Below, in pieces: positions 31,633 to 41,525 of a stretch of 64,000 nt of DNA. The notes under the pieces are model-generated. The model was not told where the DNA came from. It made no database searches and saw nothing but the letters and a program-made list of their open reading frames with translations. The stretch covers positions 62,001 through 126,000 of the forward strand of contig JAFTHU010000009.1 in NCBI GenBank assembly GCA_017457215.1, read 5' to 3'. Every line of letters begins with the position of its first letter. Position 1 is the first letter of the stretch. A program made the translations under genes and the position numbers. This stretch comes from Clostridia bacterium (lineage in GTDB: Bacteria > Bacillota > Clostridia > Christensenellales > Borkfalkiaceae).

Positions 31633-33972
31633 ATGGATTTAATTATCGTAGAGTCGCCTTCCAAGGCAAAGACCATTACCAAATATCTGAAAGGAAAATA
31701 TCGTGTAGACGCTTCTGCGGGACATATCCGCGATTTGCCCGTGCATACGCTCGGCGTGGACGTAAAAAACAATTTTGAACCCAAATACGTTAACTCCGAG
31801 GAGAAAGAGGACGTTATACGCCGATTGATAGACGCGACGAAAAAGGCCGAACGCGTTTATCTTGCAACCGACCCTGATAGAGAGGGTGAGGCGATTGCTT
31901 GGCATTTGCAAACGGTGTTGGGCTTGGACGAAAAGGGGGAAAATCGCATTGAATTTAACGAAGTTTCCCAGCGCGCAATCGAAGCGGCGTTGAAGACTCC
32001 CCGTCAAATCAATTACAGTCTTGTGGACGCGCAACAAGCGCGCCGTGTTTTGGACCGTTTGGTGGGGTATAAACTTTCCACGTTGTTAAACCATAAAATT
32101 GAAGATAAAAAAGGGAATGGAAAACGTACCCTTTCGGGCGGACGGGTACAATCGGTTGCCCTTCGTTTGCTTGTGGAAAGAGAACGTGAAATTATGGCGT
32201 TCGTACCGCAGGAATATTGGAATTTAACGGCGGAATTGCAAGATATGCCCAAGGCATACGCGCCGTTCAAGACGTTGCTGGAAAAAAAGGGAACAAAGAA
32301 ATATAAACCCGCATCCGCAGAGGAAACCGCGCAGGTTTTGTCGGCGATTGAACAGGGCAAATTTGTTGTTTCCAAGGTAAAAAAGACGGTAACGAAATCG
32401 CATGCGCCCGCTCCGTTTACGACGAGTTCTCTGCAACAAGATTCGTCGAATAAACTGGGCTTGACTGCCCCTGAAACCATGAGCCTTGCACAACATCTTT
32501 ACGAGGGTATTGCAACGGAAAACGGCGACCATATCGCCTTTATTACCTATATGAGAACGGACTCTGTCCGCGTATCCAAAGAAGCGCAGACAAAAGCGTT
32601 AGAGCGTATTCGCGCGGTATACGGAGATGATTACGTACCAGAAAAGCCCAACTATTATGCGACGAAAAAGGGCGCGCAAGACGCGCACGAAGCGATTCGT
32701 CCTATCGATTTGGCGATGACGCCCGCAAAGGCGAAAGGGTTGCTGGATAAAAAGCATTACGCGTTGTATAAATTGATATACGAACGGTTCCTCGCTTCGC
32801 AGATGGCAGAGGCGAGATACAACAGTATGCAAATGGAAATTGACAACAGCGGCTACGTATTTAAGGCAAGCGGTAAGGTGTTGCTTTTTGCGGGATTTAC
32901 GGCAGTATATCAGGATTTCAACGCCAAGAAAGATGATGAGGACGAAATTAGCAGCGAAAAGTTGTTGCCCGATTTAAATGAGGGGGACGTTTTGAATCTT
33001 GTTTCAATGAAAAAGGAACAGAAATTCACCAAACCGCCCATGCGATATACGGACGCTTCTATCGTAAAAACTATGGAAGAAAAAGGAATAGGTAGACCGT
33101 CTACGTATGCGACGATTATTTCCAAATTGATGCAAAAATACGTCAAAAAAGACGGCAAATATATGGTTCCCACGCCCATTGCGTACGACGTAGTGGATAT
33201 GCTGGTAAATTGCTTTAAAGACGTCATGGACGTTGGTTTTACGGCGGGAATGGAAAACAGACTGGACGATATTGAAGAGGGCGGTGTGGATTGGCGCGCG
33301 GTCATCGGCGATTTTTATCCCGGATTTGAAAAGAATTTGCGTGCGGCGTCTACCTACGGCGATCAGCTTACCGAAGAAGTGTGCGGCAAGTGCGGACATT
33401 TTATGCTCCGCAGAGTAGGCAAATTTGGGAAATATTTGGCTTGTTCCAACTATCCCGAATGTCAAAATATCATCAGCGAAAGTGCGGAAGAAGTTTCCGC
33501 TGTTCGTTGCCCGAAATGCGGTGAGAATATGGTGGTCAAGAGCGGGAAATTTGGCAAATTTTTGGCTTGTCCTAGCTATCCCGACTGCCGTTCTACCATG
33601 TCGATGCCTTCTGACGAAGCGCCCAAGCTTGCGGGGAAATGTCCCGAATGCGGCGCAGCGATGACGGTGCGCAAATCCAAGCGAGGCAAAACCTATTACA
33701 GTTGTTTGGGGTATCCCGATTGCAAATTTATGAGTTGGGACGTGCCTACGGGGGATAAATGCCCCGAATGTATGAACCCGCTTGTATATACGGCGACGGG
33801 GAATATCAAATGCAGCAATAAAGAATGTTCGTATAAGCTGAAAGCGGAAAAGACGAAGGGTGTGCGTGCGGCAAAAATAGAGGACGATTTTATGCTTCCT
33901 CCGCCCGAAGAACCCAATTATTTTGACGATTACGAGGGATATTTCCCTGCGGATTACCAAGATGAAAACTGA
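31633..33972 (+). CDS. topA: DNA topoisomerase I
   Basis: This type IA enzyme relaxes negative supercoils. The 779-residue protein starts with a Toprim domain (LIIVESPSKAKTITKYL, LATDPDREGEAIAWHL). The catalytic Tyr is in FITYMRTDSVRVS. The C-terminal end has four Cys4 zinc fingers, each starting with CGKCGH, CPKCGE, CPECGA and CPECMN. Length and domain order are standard. The last 11 nt overlap the trmFO start, a common Firmicutes arrangement (topA-trmFO-...-hslVU). Confidence 0.96.
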   Translation: MDLIIVESPSKAKTITKYLKGKYRVDASAGHIRDLPVHTLGVDVKNNFEPKYVNSEEKEDVIRRLIDATKKAERVYLATDPDREGEAIAWHLQTVLGLDEKGENRIEFNEVSQRAIEAALKTPRQINYSLVDAQQARRVLDRLVGYKLSTLLNHKIEDKKGNGKRTLSGGRVQSVALRLLVEREREIMAFVPQEYWNLTAELQDMPKAYAPFKTLLEKKGTKKYKPASAEETAQVLSAIEQGKFVVSKVKKTVTKSHAPAPFTTSSLQQDSSNKLGLTAPETMSLAQHLYEGIATENGDHIAFITYMRTDSVRVSKEAQTKALERIRAVYGDDYVPEKPNYYATKKGAQDAHEAIRPIDLAMTPAKAKGLLDKKHYALYKLIYERFLASQMAEARYNSMQMEIDNSGYVFKASGKVLLFAGFTAVYQDFNAKKDDEDEISSEKLLPDLNEGDVLNLVSMKKEQKFTKPPMRYTDASIVKTMEEKGIGRPSTYATIISKLMQKYVKKDGKYMVPTPIAYDVVDMLVNCFKDVMDVGFTAGMENRLDDIEEGGVDWRAVIGDFYPGFEKNLRAASTYGDQLTEEVCGKCGHFMLRRVGKFGKYLACSNYPECQNIISESAEEVSAVRCPKCGENMVVKSGKFGKFLACPSYPDCRSTMSMPSDEAPKLAGKCPECGAAMTVRKSKRGKTYYSCLGYPDCKFMSWDVPTGDKCPECMNPLVYTATGNIKCSNKECSYKLKAEKTKGVRAAKIEDDFMLPPPEEPNYFDDYEGYFPADYQDEN

Positions 33973-35305
33973 CGCGAAAGTCCTGGTGGTAGGCGGCGGT
34001 TTGGCGGGTAGCGAAGCGGCGTATTATCTTGCTTCCCGCGGAATAGAAACTACCCTTGTGGAAATGAAACCGAAAAAATTTACCCCCGCGCATGAAAGTG
34101 AAAATTACGGGGAGTTGGTTTGTTCCAATTCGTTAAAGAGCAACGACGTATACGCCAATGCGTGCGGATTACTGAAAGAAGAAATGCGCTTGCTTGGTTC
34201 TATGGTCATAGAAGCCGCAGACGCAACGAAAGTGCCCGCAGGGGCGGCGCTTGCGGTGGATAGAGAAAAATTCTCTGCGTATATTACCGAAAAATTAAAA
34301 AATTGTCCTAATCTTACCTTGAAAAACAAAGAGGTCGTTTCGTTGCCAAAAACGGATAACGAGAGGGGCATGTACGCGATTATTGCGACAGGTCCTTTGA
34401 CAAGTGAAGCGTTAAGCGAAGATATCAAGGCGAAAATGGGCGGCGGGTTACATTTTTACGACGCGTCTGCGCCTATCGTTTCGGCGGAGAGCGTGGATAT
34501 GGAATGCGCATTCACGGGGGACAGATACGGCAAGGGCACGGGCGATTATATCAACTGCCCAATGAACAAGGAAGAATATTACGCTTTTGTGGACGAGTTG
34601 TTGGCAGCGGAAAAAGCGGAACTGCATGCGTTTGAAAAGCGAGAGATTTTCGAGGGTTGTATGCCCGTGGAAGTAATGGCGAGTCGTGGCAGAGATACTT
34701 TGCGCTATGGTACGTTAAAGCCCGTAGGACTTTATTGTGAGGACGGAAAACGTCCGTACGCCGTATTGCAGCTTCGAAAAGAAAACGAAGCGGGTACTTG
34801 TTATAATCTTGTCGGATTTCAGACGAATTTAAAATTTCCCGAACAAAAACGGGTGTTTTCTATGATTCCTGCTTTAAAGAACGCAGAGTTTTTACGTTAT
34901 GGTGTGATGCACAGAAATACGTATATTCAATCGCCGGACGTTTTAAATCGTGATTTTTCGTGTAAAAATAATAGAAGACTGTTTTTTGCAGGGCAAATTA
35001 CGGGCGTAGAGGGATACGTGGAAAGCGCAGCGAGCGGGTTGTTGGCGGCGATACATATCGCGGACGAAATTTTAGGCAGAACCCCGCATACGTTTGACGA
35101 AAGGACGGTATGCGGCGCGTTGGAAACGCATATTTCCACCCCGAATAAAAATTTCCAACCTATGAATGCTAATTTTGGCATATTAGCGCCGCTGTCTGTG
35201 CGTATCAAAGACAAAAAGGAACGTTACAGAACGTTGGCGGAACGCGCAATAGAAACGGTAAAGACGGAAATAGCAAAAAATCAGCCAAATAAAAGTGAGG
35301 AATAG
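33962..35305 (+). CDS. trmFO: FAD/folate-dependent tRNA (uracil-54-C5)-methyltransferase
   Basis: TrmFO makes ribothymidine at position 54 of tRNA using methylenetetrahydrofolate and FADH2. The start at 33962 opens with KVLVVGGGLAGSEAAYYLA, the FAD-binding GxGxxG; an in-frame start 13 codons earlier lies inside topA and adds residues not in the family. Other signatures: PAHESENYGELVCSNSLKSN, DYINCPMNKEEYYAF, CMPVEVMASRGRDTLRYG and RLFFAGQITGVEGYVES. Length 447 is typical. Overlap with topA suggests coupled translation. Confidence 0.96.
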   Translation: MKTDAKVLVVGGGLAGSEAAYYLASRGIETTLVEMKPKKFTPAHESENYGELVCSNSLKSNDVYANACGLLKEEMRLLGSMVIEAADATKVPAGAALAVDREKFSAYITEKLKNCPNLTLKNKEVVSLPKTDNERGMYAIIATGPLTSEALSEDIKAKMGGGLHFYDASAPIVSAESVDMECAFTGDRYGKGTGDYINCPMNKEEYYAFVDELLAAEKAELHAFEKREIFEGCMPVEVMASRGRDTLRYGTLKPVGLYCEDGKRPYAVLQLRKENEAGTCYNLVGFQTNLKFPEQKRVFSMIPALKNAEFLRYGVMHRNTYIQSPDVLNRDFSCKNNRRLFFAGQITGVEGYVESAASGLLAAIHIADEILGRTPHTFDERTVCGALETHISTPNKNFQPMNANFGILAPLSVRIKDKKERYRTLAERAIETVKTEIAKNQPNKSEE

Positions 35306-35311
35306 TGCATT

Positions 35312-35911
35312 ATGGAATTTAGAGGAACGACAATTTGCGCAGTGAAGAAAAACGGCGTTACGGCGATTGCCGGCGACGGGCAAGTTACTATGGGCGAATC
35401 GGTTATTTTTAAAAACTCGGCGGTAAAAGTGCGCCGTATTTTCGGGGGCAAGGTTATTTTGGGCTTTGCCGGCTCTGTAACAGACGCTTTCGCATTGACC
35501 GAACGTTTTGAGGGAATGCTTAATAAATTCGGCGGCAATTTAATGCGTTCAGCGGTGGAGCTTGCCGAACTTTGGCGCAGCGATAAAATCGGCAGAAAAT
35601 TAGACGCAATGATGATAACGGCAGACGAAAGCACGCTGTTGATTCTTTCGGGTACGGGGGAAGTGATTGAACCCGACGAAGGCGTTTGCGCGATTGGCAG
35701 CGGTGGCAACTATGCTTTGGCGGCGGCGCGCGCGCTGTATCAAGAAACCGATTACGACGCGGAAACGATTGCAAGAAAATCGTTGAAAATCGCGTCGGAA
35801 ATTTGCGTGTTTACCAACGACAACATTCGTTGTGAAACGGTGGGAATGGCAGAAGAAACCGCTAAACCCGTGAAAAAGAGCGTTAAAAAAGCAAAGAAGG
35901 AGGACGAATGA
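35312..35911 (+). CDS. hslV: ATP-dependent protease, peptidase subunit HslV
   Basis: HslV forms the double-hexamer peptidase of the HslUV protease. The active-site Thr is T6 in RGTTICAVKKNG, so a 5-residue propeptide would be removed. IAGDGQVTMGESVIFK, IFGGKVILGFAGSVTDAF and GSGGNYALAAARAL are conserved. At 199 residues it exceeds the usual 175-180 because of a Lys-rich C-terminal tail (KPVKKSVKKAKKEDE). Its stop overlaps the hslU start (ATGATG), 6 nt after trmFO. Confidence 0.95.
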   Translation: MEFRGTTICAVKKNGVTAIAGDGQVTMGESVIFKNSAVKVRRIFGGKVILGFAGSVTDAFALTERFEGMLNKFGGNLMRSAVELAELWRSDKIGRKLDAMMITADESTLLILSGTGEVIEPDEGVCAIGSGGNYALAAARALYQETDYDAETIARKSLKIASEICVFTNDNIRCETVGMAEETAKPVKKSVKKAKKEDE

Positions 35912-37218
35912 TGGATTTATCCCCCAAGCAAATCGTTTACAAATTAGATAAATATATCATCGGTCAGGACGAGGCGAAAAAGGCGGTGGCGATTGCACTT
36001 CGTAACCGTTATCGCCGCGCGCAACTGCCCGTGGAAATTCGCGAGGAAATCACTCCGAAAAATATTATTATGAAAGGCCCTACGGGTGTGGGGAAAACGG
36101 AAATTGCAAGAAGACTTGCCAAGCTTGTCAAAGCTCCGTTCGTGAAAGTGGAAGCGACCAAATATACCGAAGTGGGATACGTAGGCAAGGACGTCGAGGG
36201 GATGATTCGCGACCTTGCGGAATGTGCTTACCGCCTTGTAAAAGCCGAAAAGGCGGATGAAGTAAAGGCAAAAGCGACTGCGGCGGCGGAAAGACGGCTT
36301 GTGAAAGTCCTTTCGGATGCGAAAAAAGAAGAGCGGGACAAACTCGCCAAAGAAGTATTCGAGGCAAACCTTTTGGAGGGCTTGCGCAGAGGCGAATACG
36401 ACAATTTTATGGTAGAAATGGAAGTGATGGACGAACCGCAACCCATGGAGCTTGTACCTGGCGGCGCGGCAATTTCTATCGGCAGTATTTTTGGCGATAT
36501 GTTCCAAAACAAAAAGAAAAAACGCCGTTTAAGCGTTCGGGAAGCTTTCCAAATTTCCCTTGCGGAAGAATCGGAAAAGCTGATGGACGAAGACGCGATT
36601 AAAGCAGAAGCGCTCTATCGTGCGGAAAACGACGGTATTGTATTTATCGACGAAATTGATAAAATTGCGGGAAAAGGCAACCGCGGCGGCGCGGACGTAT
36701 CCCGAGAGGGCGTACAGCGGGACATTTTGCCCATTGTGGAAGGCTCGACGGTGGTTACCAAATACGGACCCATTAAAACGGATTTCATTTTATTTATCGC
36801 AGCGGGCGCATTCCACGTTGCGGCGGTAGAAGATTTGATTCCCGAATTGCAAGGGCGTTTCCCCGTTTCGGTGGAATTGCAAAGTTTGACGAAAGAGGAT
36901 TTTGTTAAAATTTTAACGGAAACGGAAAATTCTCTCACTTTCCAATACGGACAGTTGTTGAGCGTCGACAACATCAATTTGGAATTTGACGGGGGCGCAA
37001 TCGAGCGGATTGCCGAAATTTCCGTAGAGCTGAATCTCACGTCCGAGGATATCGGCGCGCGTCGTTTGCATACGGTAATGGAATATCTTTTGGAGGATAT
37101 TTCCTTTAATGCAGGCGGAGATTATCCGATGTTTACCTTAAAAATTGACAGAAAATACGTGGACGAACATTTGCAGAAATTGACGGGAGACCGCAATCTT
37201 AAAAAATATATTTTATAA
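35908..37218 (+). CDS. hslU: ATP-dependent protease, ATPase subunit HslU
   Basis: HslU unfolds substrates and feeds them to HslV. The 436-residue AAA+ protein has Walker A GPTGVGKTEIARRLA, the pore motif region GYVGKDVEGMIRDL, an inserted I-domain rich in Lys/Glu (about 110-240), Walker B IVFIDEIDKIA, and LQGRFPVSVELQSL with the arginine finger. The C-terminal FNAGGD...YVDEHL...KKYIL ends with the hydrophobic tail that docks in HslV. Two ATG (35908, 35911) are possible starts. Confidence 0.96.
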   Translation: MMDLSPKQIVYKLDKYIIGQDEAKKAVAIALRNRYRRAQLPVEIREEITPKNIIMKGPTGVGKTEIARRLAKLVKAPFVKVEATKYTEVGYVGKDVEGMIRDLAECAYRLVKAEKADEVKAKATAAAERRLVKVLSDAKKEERDKLAKEVFEANLLEGLRRGEYDNFMVEMEVMDEPQPMELVPGGAAISIGSIFGDMFQNKKKKRRLSVREAFQISLAEESEKLMDEDAIKAEALYRAENDGIVFIDEIDKIAGKGNRGGADVSREGVQRDILPIVEGSTVVTKYGPIKTDFILFIAAGAFHVAAVEDLIPELQGRFPVSVELQSLTKEDFVKILTETENSLTFQYGQLLSVDNINLEFDGGAIERIAEISVELNLTSEDIGARRLHTVMEYLLEDISFNAGGDYPMFTLKIDRKYVDEHLQKLTGDRNLKKYIL

Positions 37219-37236
37219 AACGGTTAGGAAAAAGAT

Positions 37237-38487
37237 ATGATCAATATTCCCAAGGGGACGAAAGACGTTCTGCCCCAAGACAGTTATAAATGGCAATACG
37301 TGGAAAGTACGGCGCGTGAAGTAGCGGCGTTGTTTAACCTGAAAGAAATTCGTACGCCGACCTTTGAACACACCGAACTTTTTCAGCGTGGCGTTGGCGA
37401 TACCACCGATATCGTAACGAAAGAGATGTACACTTTTAAAGATAAGGGAAATCGTTCCATTACGCTTAAACCCGAGGGAACGGCGGGCGCAGTGCGTTCG
37501 TTTATCGAAAGCGGATTGGCTGGCGGCGTTTTGCCGGCAAAGATGTATTATATCACGCCGGCATTCCGTTATGAACGTCCGCAAGCGGGACGACTTCGCG
37601 AATTTCATCAATTCGGCGTGGAAATTTTTGGGGCAAAGGGCGCGCAGACGGATGCGGAAGCTATCGTAATGGCGGATACGCTGTTGAAAAAACTTGGCTT
37701 AAACGTAAAGCTGTATATCAACTCGATTGGCTGCCCTACTTGCCGTGCGGCGTTCAATAAGGCGTTGAAAGAATTTTTCGAACCGAATTTAGAGAACTTG
37801 TGCTACGATTGCAAGGCGAGATACGGAAAAAATCCTTTGCGCTTACTGGATTGTAAAGAGGAAAATTGCAAAAAAATCAATGCAAACGCTCCCTCTATTT
37901 TGGATTATTTATGCGAGGACTGTTCGGCGCATTTTGAAGAATTAAAGACGTGCTTGACGCTTGCGGGCGTAGAATACGAAATCGATCCCCGTATAGTGCG
38001 CGGGTTGGATTATTATACCCGCAGCGTATTTGAATTTGTTTCCACCTCTATTGGTGCGCAAGGTACGGTTTGCGCGGGGGGAAGATACGACGGCTTGATT
38101 GAAGAGCTTGGTGGAAATCCCATGCCTGCCGTCGGTTTTGCAGCGGGAATAGAACGTTTGCTTATCGTAATGGAACAGACGGGCGTAGAAATTCCTGCGC
38201 CTGCTTGCCCTACGGTATATATCGCAGGTATGGATGCGGAGTGCCGCAAAAAGGCGTTTTCGTTGGCGATTGCTTTACGGGCGAAAGGAGTATTTGCGGA
38301 GATTGACCATATGGAGCGTTCCATTAAAGCGCAATTTAAATATGCGGACAAGCTGGGCGCGAAATACGTAGCGGTCATCGGCGGGAACGAACTTGCCGAG
38401 GACAGAGCAAACGTAAAATGTATGGCAACGGGTGAAAGCGAGAGTGTAGCTTTTGCGGATATGGCGGCATATTTTTTGACGAAATAA
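37237..38487 (+). CDS. hisS: Histidyl-tRNA synthetase
   Basis: This class II enzyme charges tRNA-His. The 416-residue chain shows motif 1 (RTPTFEHTELFQRGVGDTTD), motif 2 (YITPAFRYERPQAGRLREFHQFG), the histidine-specific RGLDYYTRSVFEF, motif 3 (PAVGFAAGIERLL), and the C-terminal anticodon-binding domain (PTVYIAGM). It follows hslU by 18 nt and ends shortly before trx, so it is expressed as part of the long plus-strand run. Confidence 0.96.
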   Translation: MINIPKGTKDVLPQDSYKWQYVESTAREVAALFNLKEIRTPTFEHTELFQRGVGDTTDIVTKEMYTFKDKGNRSITLKPEGTAGAVRSFIESGLAGGVLPAKMYYITPAFRYERPQAGRLREFHQFGVEIFGAKGAQTDAEAIVMADTLLKKLGLNVKLYINSIGCPTCRAAFNKALKEFFEPNLENLCYDCKARYGKNPLRLLDCKEENCKKINANAPSILDYLCEDCSAHFEELKTCLTLAGVEYEIDPRIVRGLDYYTRSVFEFVSTSIGAQGTVCAGGRYDGLIEELGGNPMPAVGFAAGIERLLIVMEQTGVEIPAPACPTVYIAGMDAECRKKAFSLAIALRAKGVFAEIDHMERSIKAQFKYADKLGAKYVAVIGGNELAEDRANVKCMATGESESVAFADMAAYFLTK

Positions 38488-38521
38488 TGAAAAATAACAA
38501 AAGAAATAGGAGGGAAAAAAT

Positions 38522-38845
38522 ATGGTAAAATATGTAAATGCAGCGGGATTGGAAGAATTGATTGCCACCTCAAAATTGCCTGTATTTTGTGATTTTTGGG
38601 CAAGTTGGTGTGGTCCTTGCAGAATGCTTGCGCCCGTGTTTGAAGAAATTTCGGATAAGTACGAAGACGAAGCGGTGTTTGTAAAAATCGACATTGACGA
38701 GGAAGACAGTGAAGCGGCGGCGATCCAATACGGCATCTCTTCTATCCCGAATATCCTTGTGTTTAAAGGCGGAAAGGTAGCGGCAAGCAACGTTGGGTTC
38801 GTACCCGAAGCGGCGTTGGAATCTTTTGTGAAAGCAAATCTTTAA
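38522..38845 (+). CDS. trxA: Thioredoxin
   Basis: The 107-residue protein has the WCGPC active site in [20 protein letters not shown], the [23 protein letters not shown] strand with the cis-Pro, and a final [13 protein letters not shown]. It reduces disulfides in cytosolic proteins and is recharged by thioredoxin reductase, which is not in the window. AGGAGGG precedes the ATG. Confidence 0.95.
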   Translation: MVKYVNAAGLEELIATSKLPVFCDFWASWCGPCRMLAPVFEEISDKYEDEAVFVKIDIDEEDSEAAAIQYGISSIPNILVFKGGKVAASNVGFVPEAALESFVKANL

Positions 38846-38856
38846 GAAAATAAAGT

Positions 38857-38886
38857 AAAAACCCGACGGGGCGTCCGTCGGGTTTT
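38857..38886. terminator. Terminator after trxA (likely bidirectional)
   Basis: AAAACCCGACGG pairs with CCGTCGGGTTTT, with T/A runs on both sides, so it can also stop the minus-strand rubrerythrin transcript. A further hairpin TTCCCCGTT/AACGGGGAA lies at 38908-38932. Confidence 0.85.
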
Positions 38887-38952
38887 CTATTATATTGTTT
38901 TATCGCATTCCCCGTTTATATACAACGGGGAACGTGATTTTTGTGGAGCAAA

Positions 38953-39591
38953 TTAATAATTTTCCGCTCTTACCTGGAAGTACGCTTGAGGATGCGCGCA
39001 GATAGGGCAAACTTCGGGTGCTTTCTTGCCAACTACGATATGGCCGCAGTTGGAACACTGCCATACAGCGTCGCCGTCCTTGGAGAATACAAGGTCGCCC
39101 TTAACGTTCGCAAGAAGTTTTCTGTATCTTTCTTCGTGTTCTTTTTCAATTGCCGCAACGCCTTCGAACAACTTTGCGATATCTTCGAAGCCCTCTTCAT
39201 GCGCAACTTTCGCGAAACCGTCGTACATATCCGTCCATTCGTAGTTTTCGCCCATAGCCGCTTCCAAAAGGTTTTCCGCCGTAGAGGAGATTTCGCCGCC
39301 GTTCAAAAGTTTGAACCAAATTTTAGCGTGTTCCTGTTCGTTTTTCGCAGTCTCTTCAAAAATTGCAGCGATTTGTACAAAACCTTCTTTTTTTGCTTTG
39401 CTTGCAAAATAGGTGTACTTATTTCTTGCCTGCGATTCGCCTGCGAATGCCGTCTGCAAATTCGCTTCCGTTTGGCTGCCTTTCAAAACGGGGGTCTTTA
39501 CAAATTTGCCGCTCTGCTTGCAAATGGGGCAAACTTCGGGTGCGCTGTCGCCTTCTACTACGTGGTTACATACCGTGCATTTGAATTTCAT
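38953..39591 (-). CDS. Rubrerythrin with both N- and C-terminal rubredoxin-like domains
   Basis: The 212-residue protein reduces peroxide with a diiron centre. An N-terminal rubredoxin-like knuckle pair ([19 protein letters not shown], residues 4-24) precedes the ferritin-like domain with the ligand motifs [20 protein letters not shown], and [12 protein letters not shown] second rubredoxin ([21 protein letters not shown]) closes the protein. Most rubrerythrins have only the C-terminal one; the reverse form has only the N-terminal. Two electron-entry sites are therefore present. The gene has a consensus promoter and an operator-like palindrome, consistent with peroxide-responsive control. Confidence 0.93.
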   Translation of the reverse strand: MKFKCTVCNHVVEGDSAPEVCPICKQSGKFVKTPVLKGSQTEANLQTAFAGESQARNKYTYFASKAKKEGFVQIAAIFEETAKNEQEHAKIWFKLLNGGEISSTAENLLEAAMGENYEWTDMYDGFAKVAHEEGFEDIAKLFEGVAAIEKEHEERYRKLLANVKGDLVFSKDGDAVWQCSNCGHIVVGKKAPEVCPICAHPQAYFQVRAENY

Positions 39592-39627
39592 AATAAATAC
39601 CTCATTTTTATTTTTTCGTTTTTTATA

Positions 39628-39646
39628 AACTTATTAGGATTAAGTT
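39628..39646. promoter_or_regulatory. PerR/Fur-like operator in the rubrerythrin leader
   Basis: AACTTATTAGGATTAAGTT: the arms AACTTA/TAAGTT are perfect and the 7-1-7 core resembles a PerR box (5 of 7 symmetric). It lies just downstream of the predicted start of the minus-strand transcript. Confidence 0.5.
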
Positions 39647-39661
39647 TCATTAACTGTTTAT

Positions 39662-39690
39662 AGTATAATATAAAAAAAATCATTTGTCAA
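39662..39690 (-). promoter_or_regulatory. Promoter of the rubrerythrin gene
   Basis: On the minus strand TTGACA (39685-39690), 17 nt, TATACT (39662-39667). Confidence 0.85.
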
Positions 39691-39841
39691 TAGTTTTTCT
39701 AAAAAAAATTAAAAAAATTTTTCGAAATTTTTCAAGGGGAGCAGCGTAGTATTTTTTACAATTTTTTAACTTGATTTTCGCAAAAGCAAAACAATAGCGT
39801 ATTAGAATATCATTTATAGATACGCGCGTATGTAGGAGTAG

Positions 39842-39870
39842 TTGACAAAAGAGAGGAAAATTGATAAAAT
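39842..39870 (+). promoter_or_regulatory. Promoter of the cardiolipin synthase gene
   Basis: TTGACA (39842-39847), 17 nt, TAAAAT (39865-39870). Between this and the rubrerythrin promoter the DNA is AT-rich with no gene. Confidence 0.75.
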
Positions 39871-39918
39871 ATTTTTGTCGGCGTGGCGTATACTGAATTG
39901 TAAACGGTAGGGGAACGC

Positions 39919-41514
39919 ATGAAAAGACTCAATGCAAGAAAAAAGAAATGGATCGAGCGTACGGTGTCGAATAACCGTAGTTATAAGTTGTATTTATACA
40001 ATCGTTTTTTTATCTTTTTGATTTTGGTGTTGTTGCAAATCGTCGCCTACGTTTTTGCAATTTATTTAATCGTGTACGATTCGCCTTTGGCTGTCGTTTT
40101 GCAAACGTTGATGTTTGCGTTGGAATTGGCGATGTTATTGTATCTTATCAATAAAAGTGAACGGGCAGCGTCCAAATTGAATTGGATATTGTTAATTTTA
40201 ATCGTACCTGTGGTCGGTGTTCCTGGGTATTTGTTATACGGCGAGGGGAAACCCACCAGAAGGATGCAAAAAAAGATAGCGCGCGCCCGCGCAGAGATAA
40301 AAGCGGAACGCGAAACGGCGGGGGTAAAAGAATTTCCCGAAACCGAGGGGCAAACTCGCGCCGAGGGGCTGGAACGCTTCCTTGCTTATAAGGCGGGATA
40401 TCCTGCGTATACGGGTGGGGGCGTAATCTATTACGAAAGCGGGGAAAAGGTATTTCCTGAAATTTTGGCAGAGCTGGAAAAAGCGGAAAAATACGTGCTT
40501 TTGGATTATTTCATTATTGCGCATGGAAAAATGTGGGGGGAAATATTAAAGCGTTTGCTGAAAAAAGCGGAAGAAGGTGTGCAAATCCGCATTATCTACG
40601 ACGACTTTGGCTGTATGATGACGCTTCCGCCGAAATATGACCGATATTTAGAAGGTTTACACGAGAATATCCGCTGTATGACGTTTAATAACGTCGTGCC
40701 GATTTTTGCGGTGCGTATGAATAACCGCGATCACCGTAAAATTTTGGTGATAGACGGAAAGACGGCGTTTACGGGCGGAATAAACCTTGCAGACGAATAT
40801 ATCAACGAGAAAAAAAGGTTCGGCTATTGGAAGGATACCGCCGTGAAAATCACGGGGAACAGCGTGTGCTCGTTTGTGGAAATGTTCTTTTGCATGTGGA
40901 ATGCGTTTCGTAAAGATAAGGAAAGCGTCAACGCATACCTGCCCCCCCGAAACGGGCAAAACAACGGTGATTTTGTGATACAGCCGTATGACGACTCTCC
41001 GTTGGACAAAACGAGCGTCGGCGAAGTGGTTTACGCAGATATCATTCAGCGTGCCAAGCGCTACTTGTATATTTTTACGCCCTATTTGATATTGGACGAT
41101 TTTCTTCGCACGGAACTGCTTTTGGCGGCAGCGCGCGGGGTGGACGTACGTATCGTTACGCCGGGAGTACCCGATAAAAAGACTATTTATCGGATAACGA
41201 GGGCGAACAGTGCGGTATTGATGGAGGCGGGGATAAAAATTTACGAGTATACGCCTGGATTTCTCCATGCTAAAAGTATGATCAGCGACGACGAATGCGG
41301 CGTAGTGGGTACAATTAATCTCGATTATCGCAGTTTATATTTTCATTTTGAAAACGCAGTATATTTTACGGAAAAAAACGCGATAGCGGCAATGAAACGG
41401 GACGCGGAGGAAACGTTTGCCGTTTCTAAACTTTGTACAAGCGAAAACAGCAAGCGTTCTTTGTTTGGGCGGTTGATAGATTCGTTGTTACGGGTATTTG
41501 AAACTTTGTTTTAA
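39919..41514 (+). CDS. cls: Cardiolipin synthase
   Basis: This phospholipase-D-superfamily membrane enzyme joins two phosphatidylglycerols. The 531-residue protein has two N-terminal membrane helices (about 30-55 and 62-82, then a third near 92-112), and two HKD motifs: NRDHRKILVIDGKTAFTGG and FLHAKSMISDDECGVVGT. Length is slightly above the usual 480-510. It is followed 11 nt later by a small zinc-ribbon membrane gene. Confidence 0.94.
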   Translation: MKRLNARKKKWIERTVSNNRSYKLYLYNRFFIFLILVLLQIVAYVFAIYLIVYDSPLAVVLQTLMFALELAMLLYLINKSERAASKLNWILLILIVPVVGVPGYLLYGEGKPTRRMQKKIARARAEIKAERETAGVKEFPETEGQTRAEGLERFLAYKAGYPAYTGGGVIYYESGEKVFPEILAELEKAEKYVLLDYFIIAHGKMWGEILKRLLKKAEEGVQIRIIYDDFGCMMTLPPKYDRYLEGLHENIRCMTFNNVVPIFAVRMNNRDHRKILVIDGKTAFTGGINLADEYINEKKRFGYWKDTAVKITGNSVCSFVEMFFCMWNAFRKDKESVNAYLPPRNGQNNGDFVIQPYDDSPLDKTSVGEVVYADIIQRAKRYLYIFTPYLILDDFLRTELLLAAARGVDVRIVTPGVPDKKTIYRITRANSAVLMEAGIKIYEYTPGFLHAKSMISDDECGVVGTINLDYRSLYFHFENAVYFTEKNAIAAMKRDAEETFAVSKLCTSENSKRSLFGRLIDSLLRVFETLF

Positions 41515-41525
41515 GGGGATAGTTT

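Noticed and set aside
38941..39663. 240-residue plus-strand open frame
   Set aside because: Antisense to rubrerythrin, whose conserved metal-binding motifs prove the minus strand is coding.
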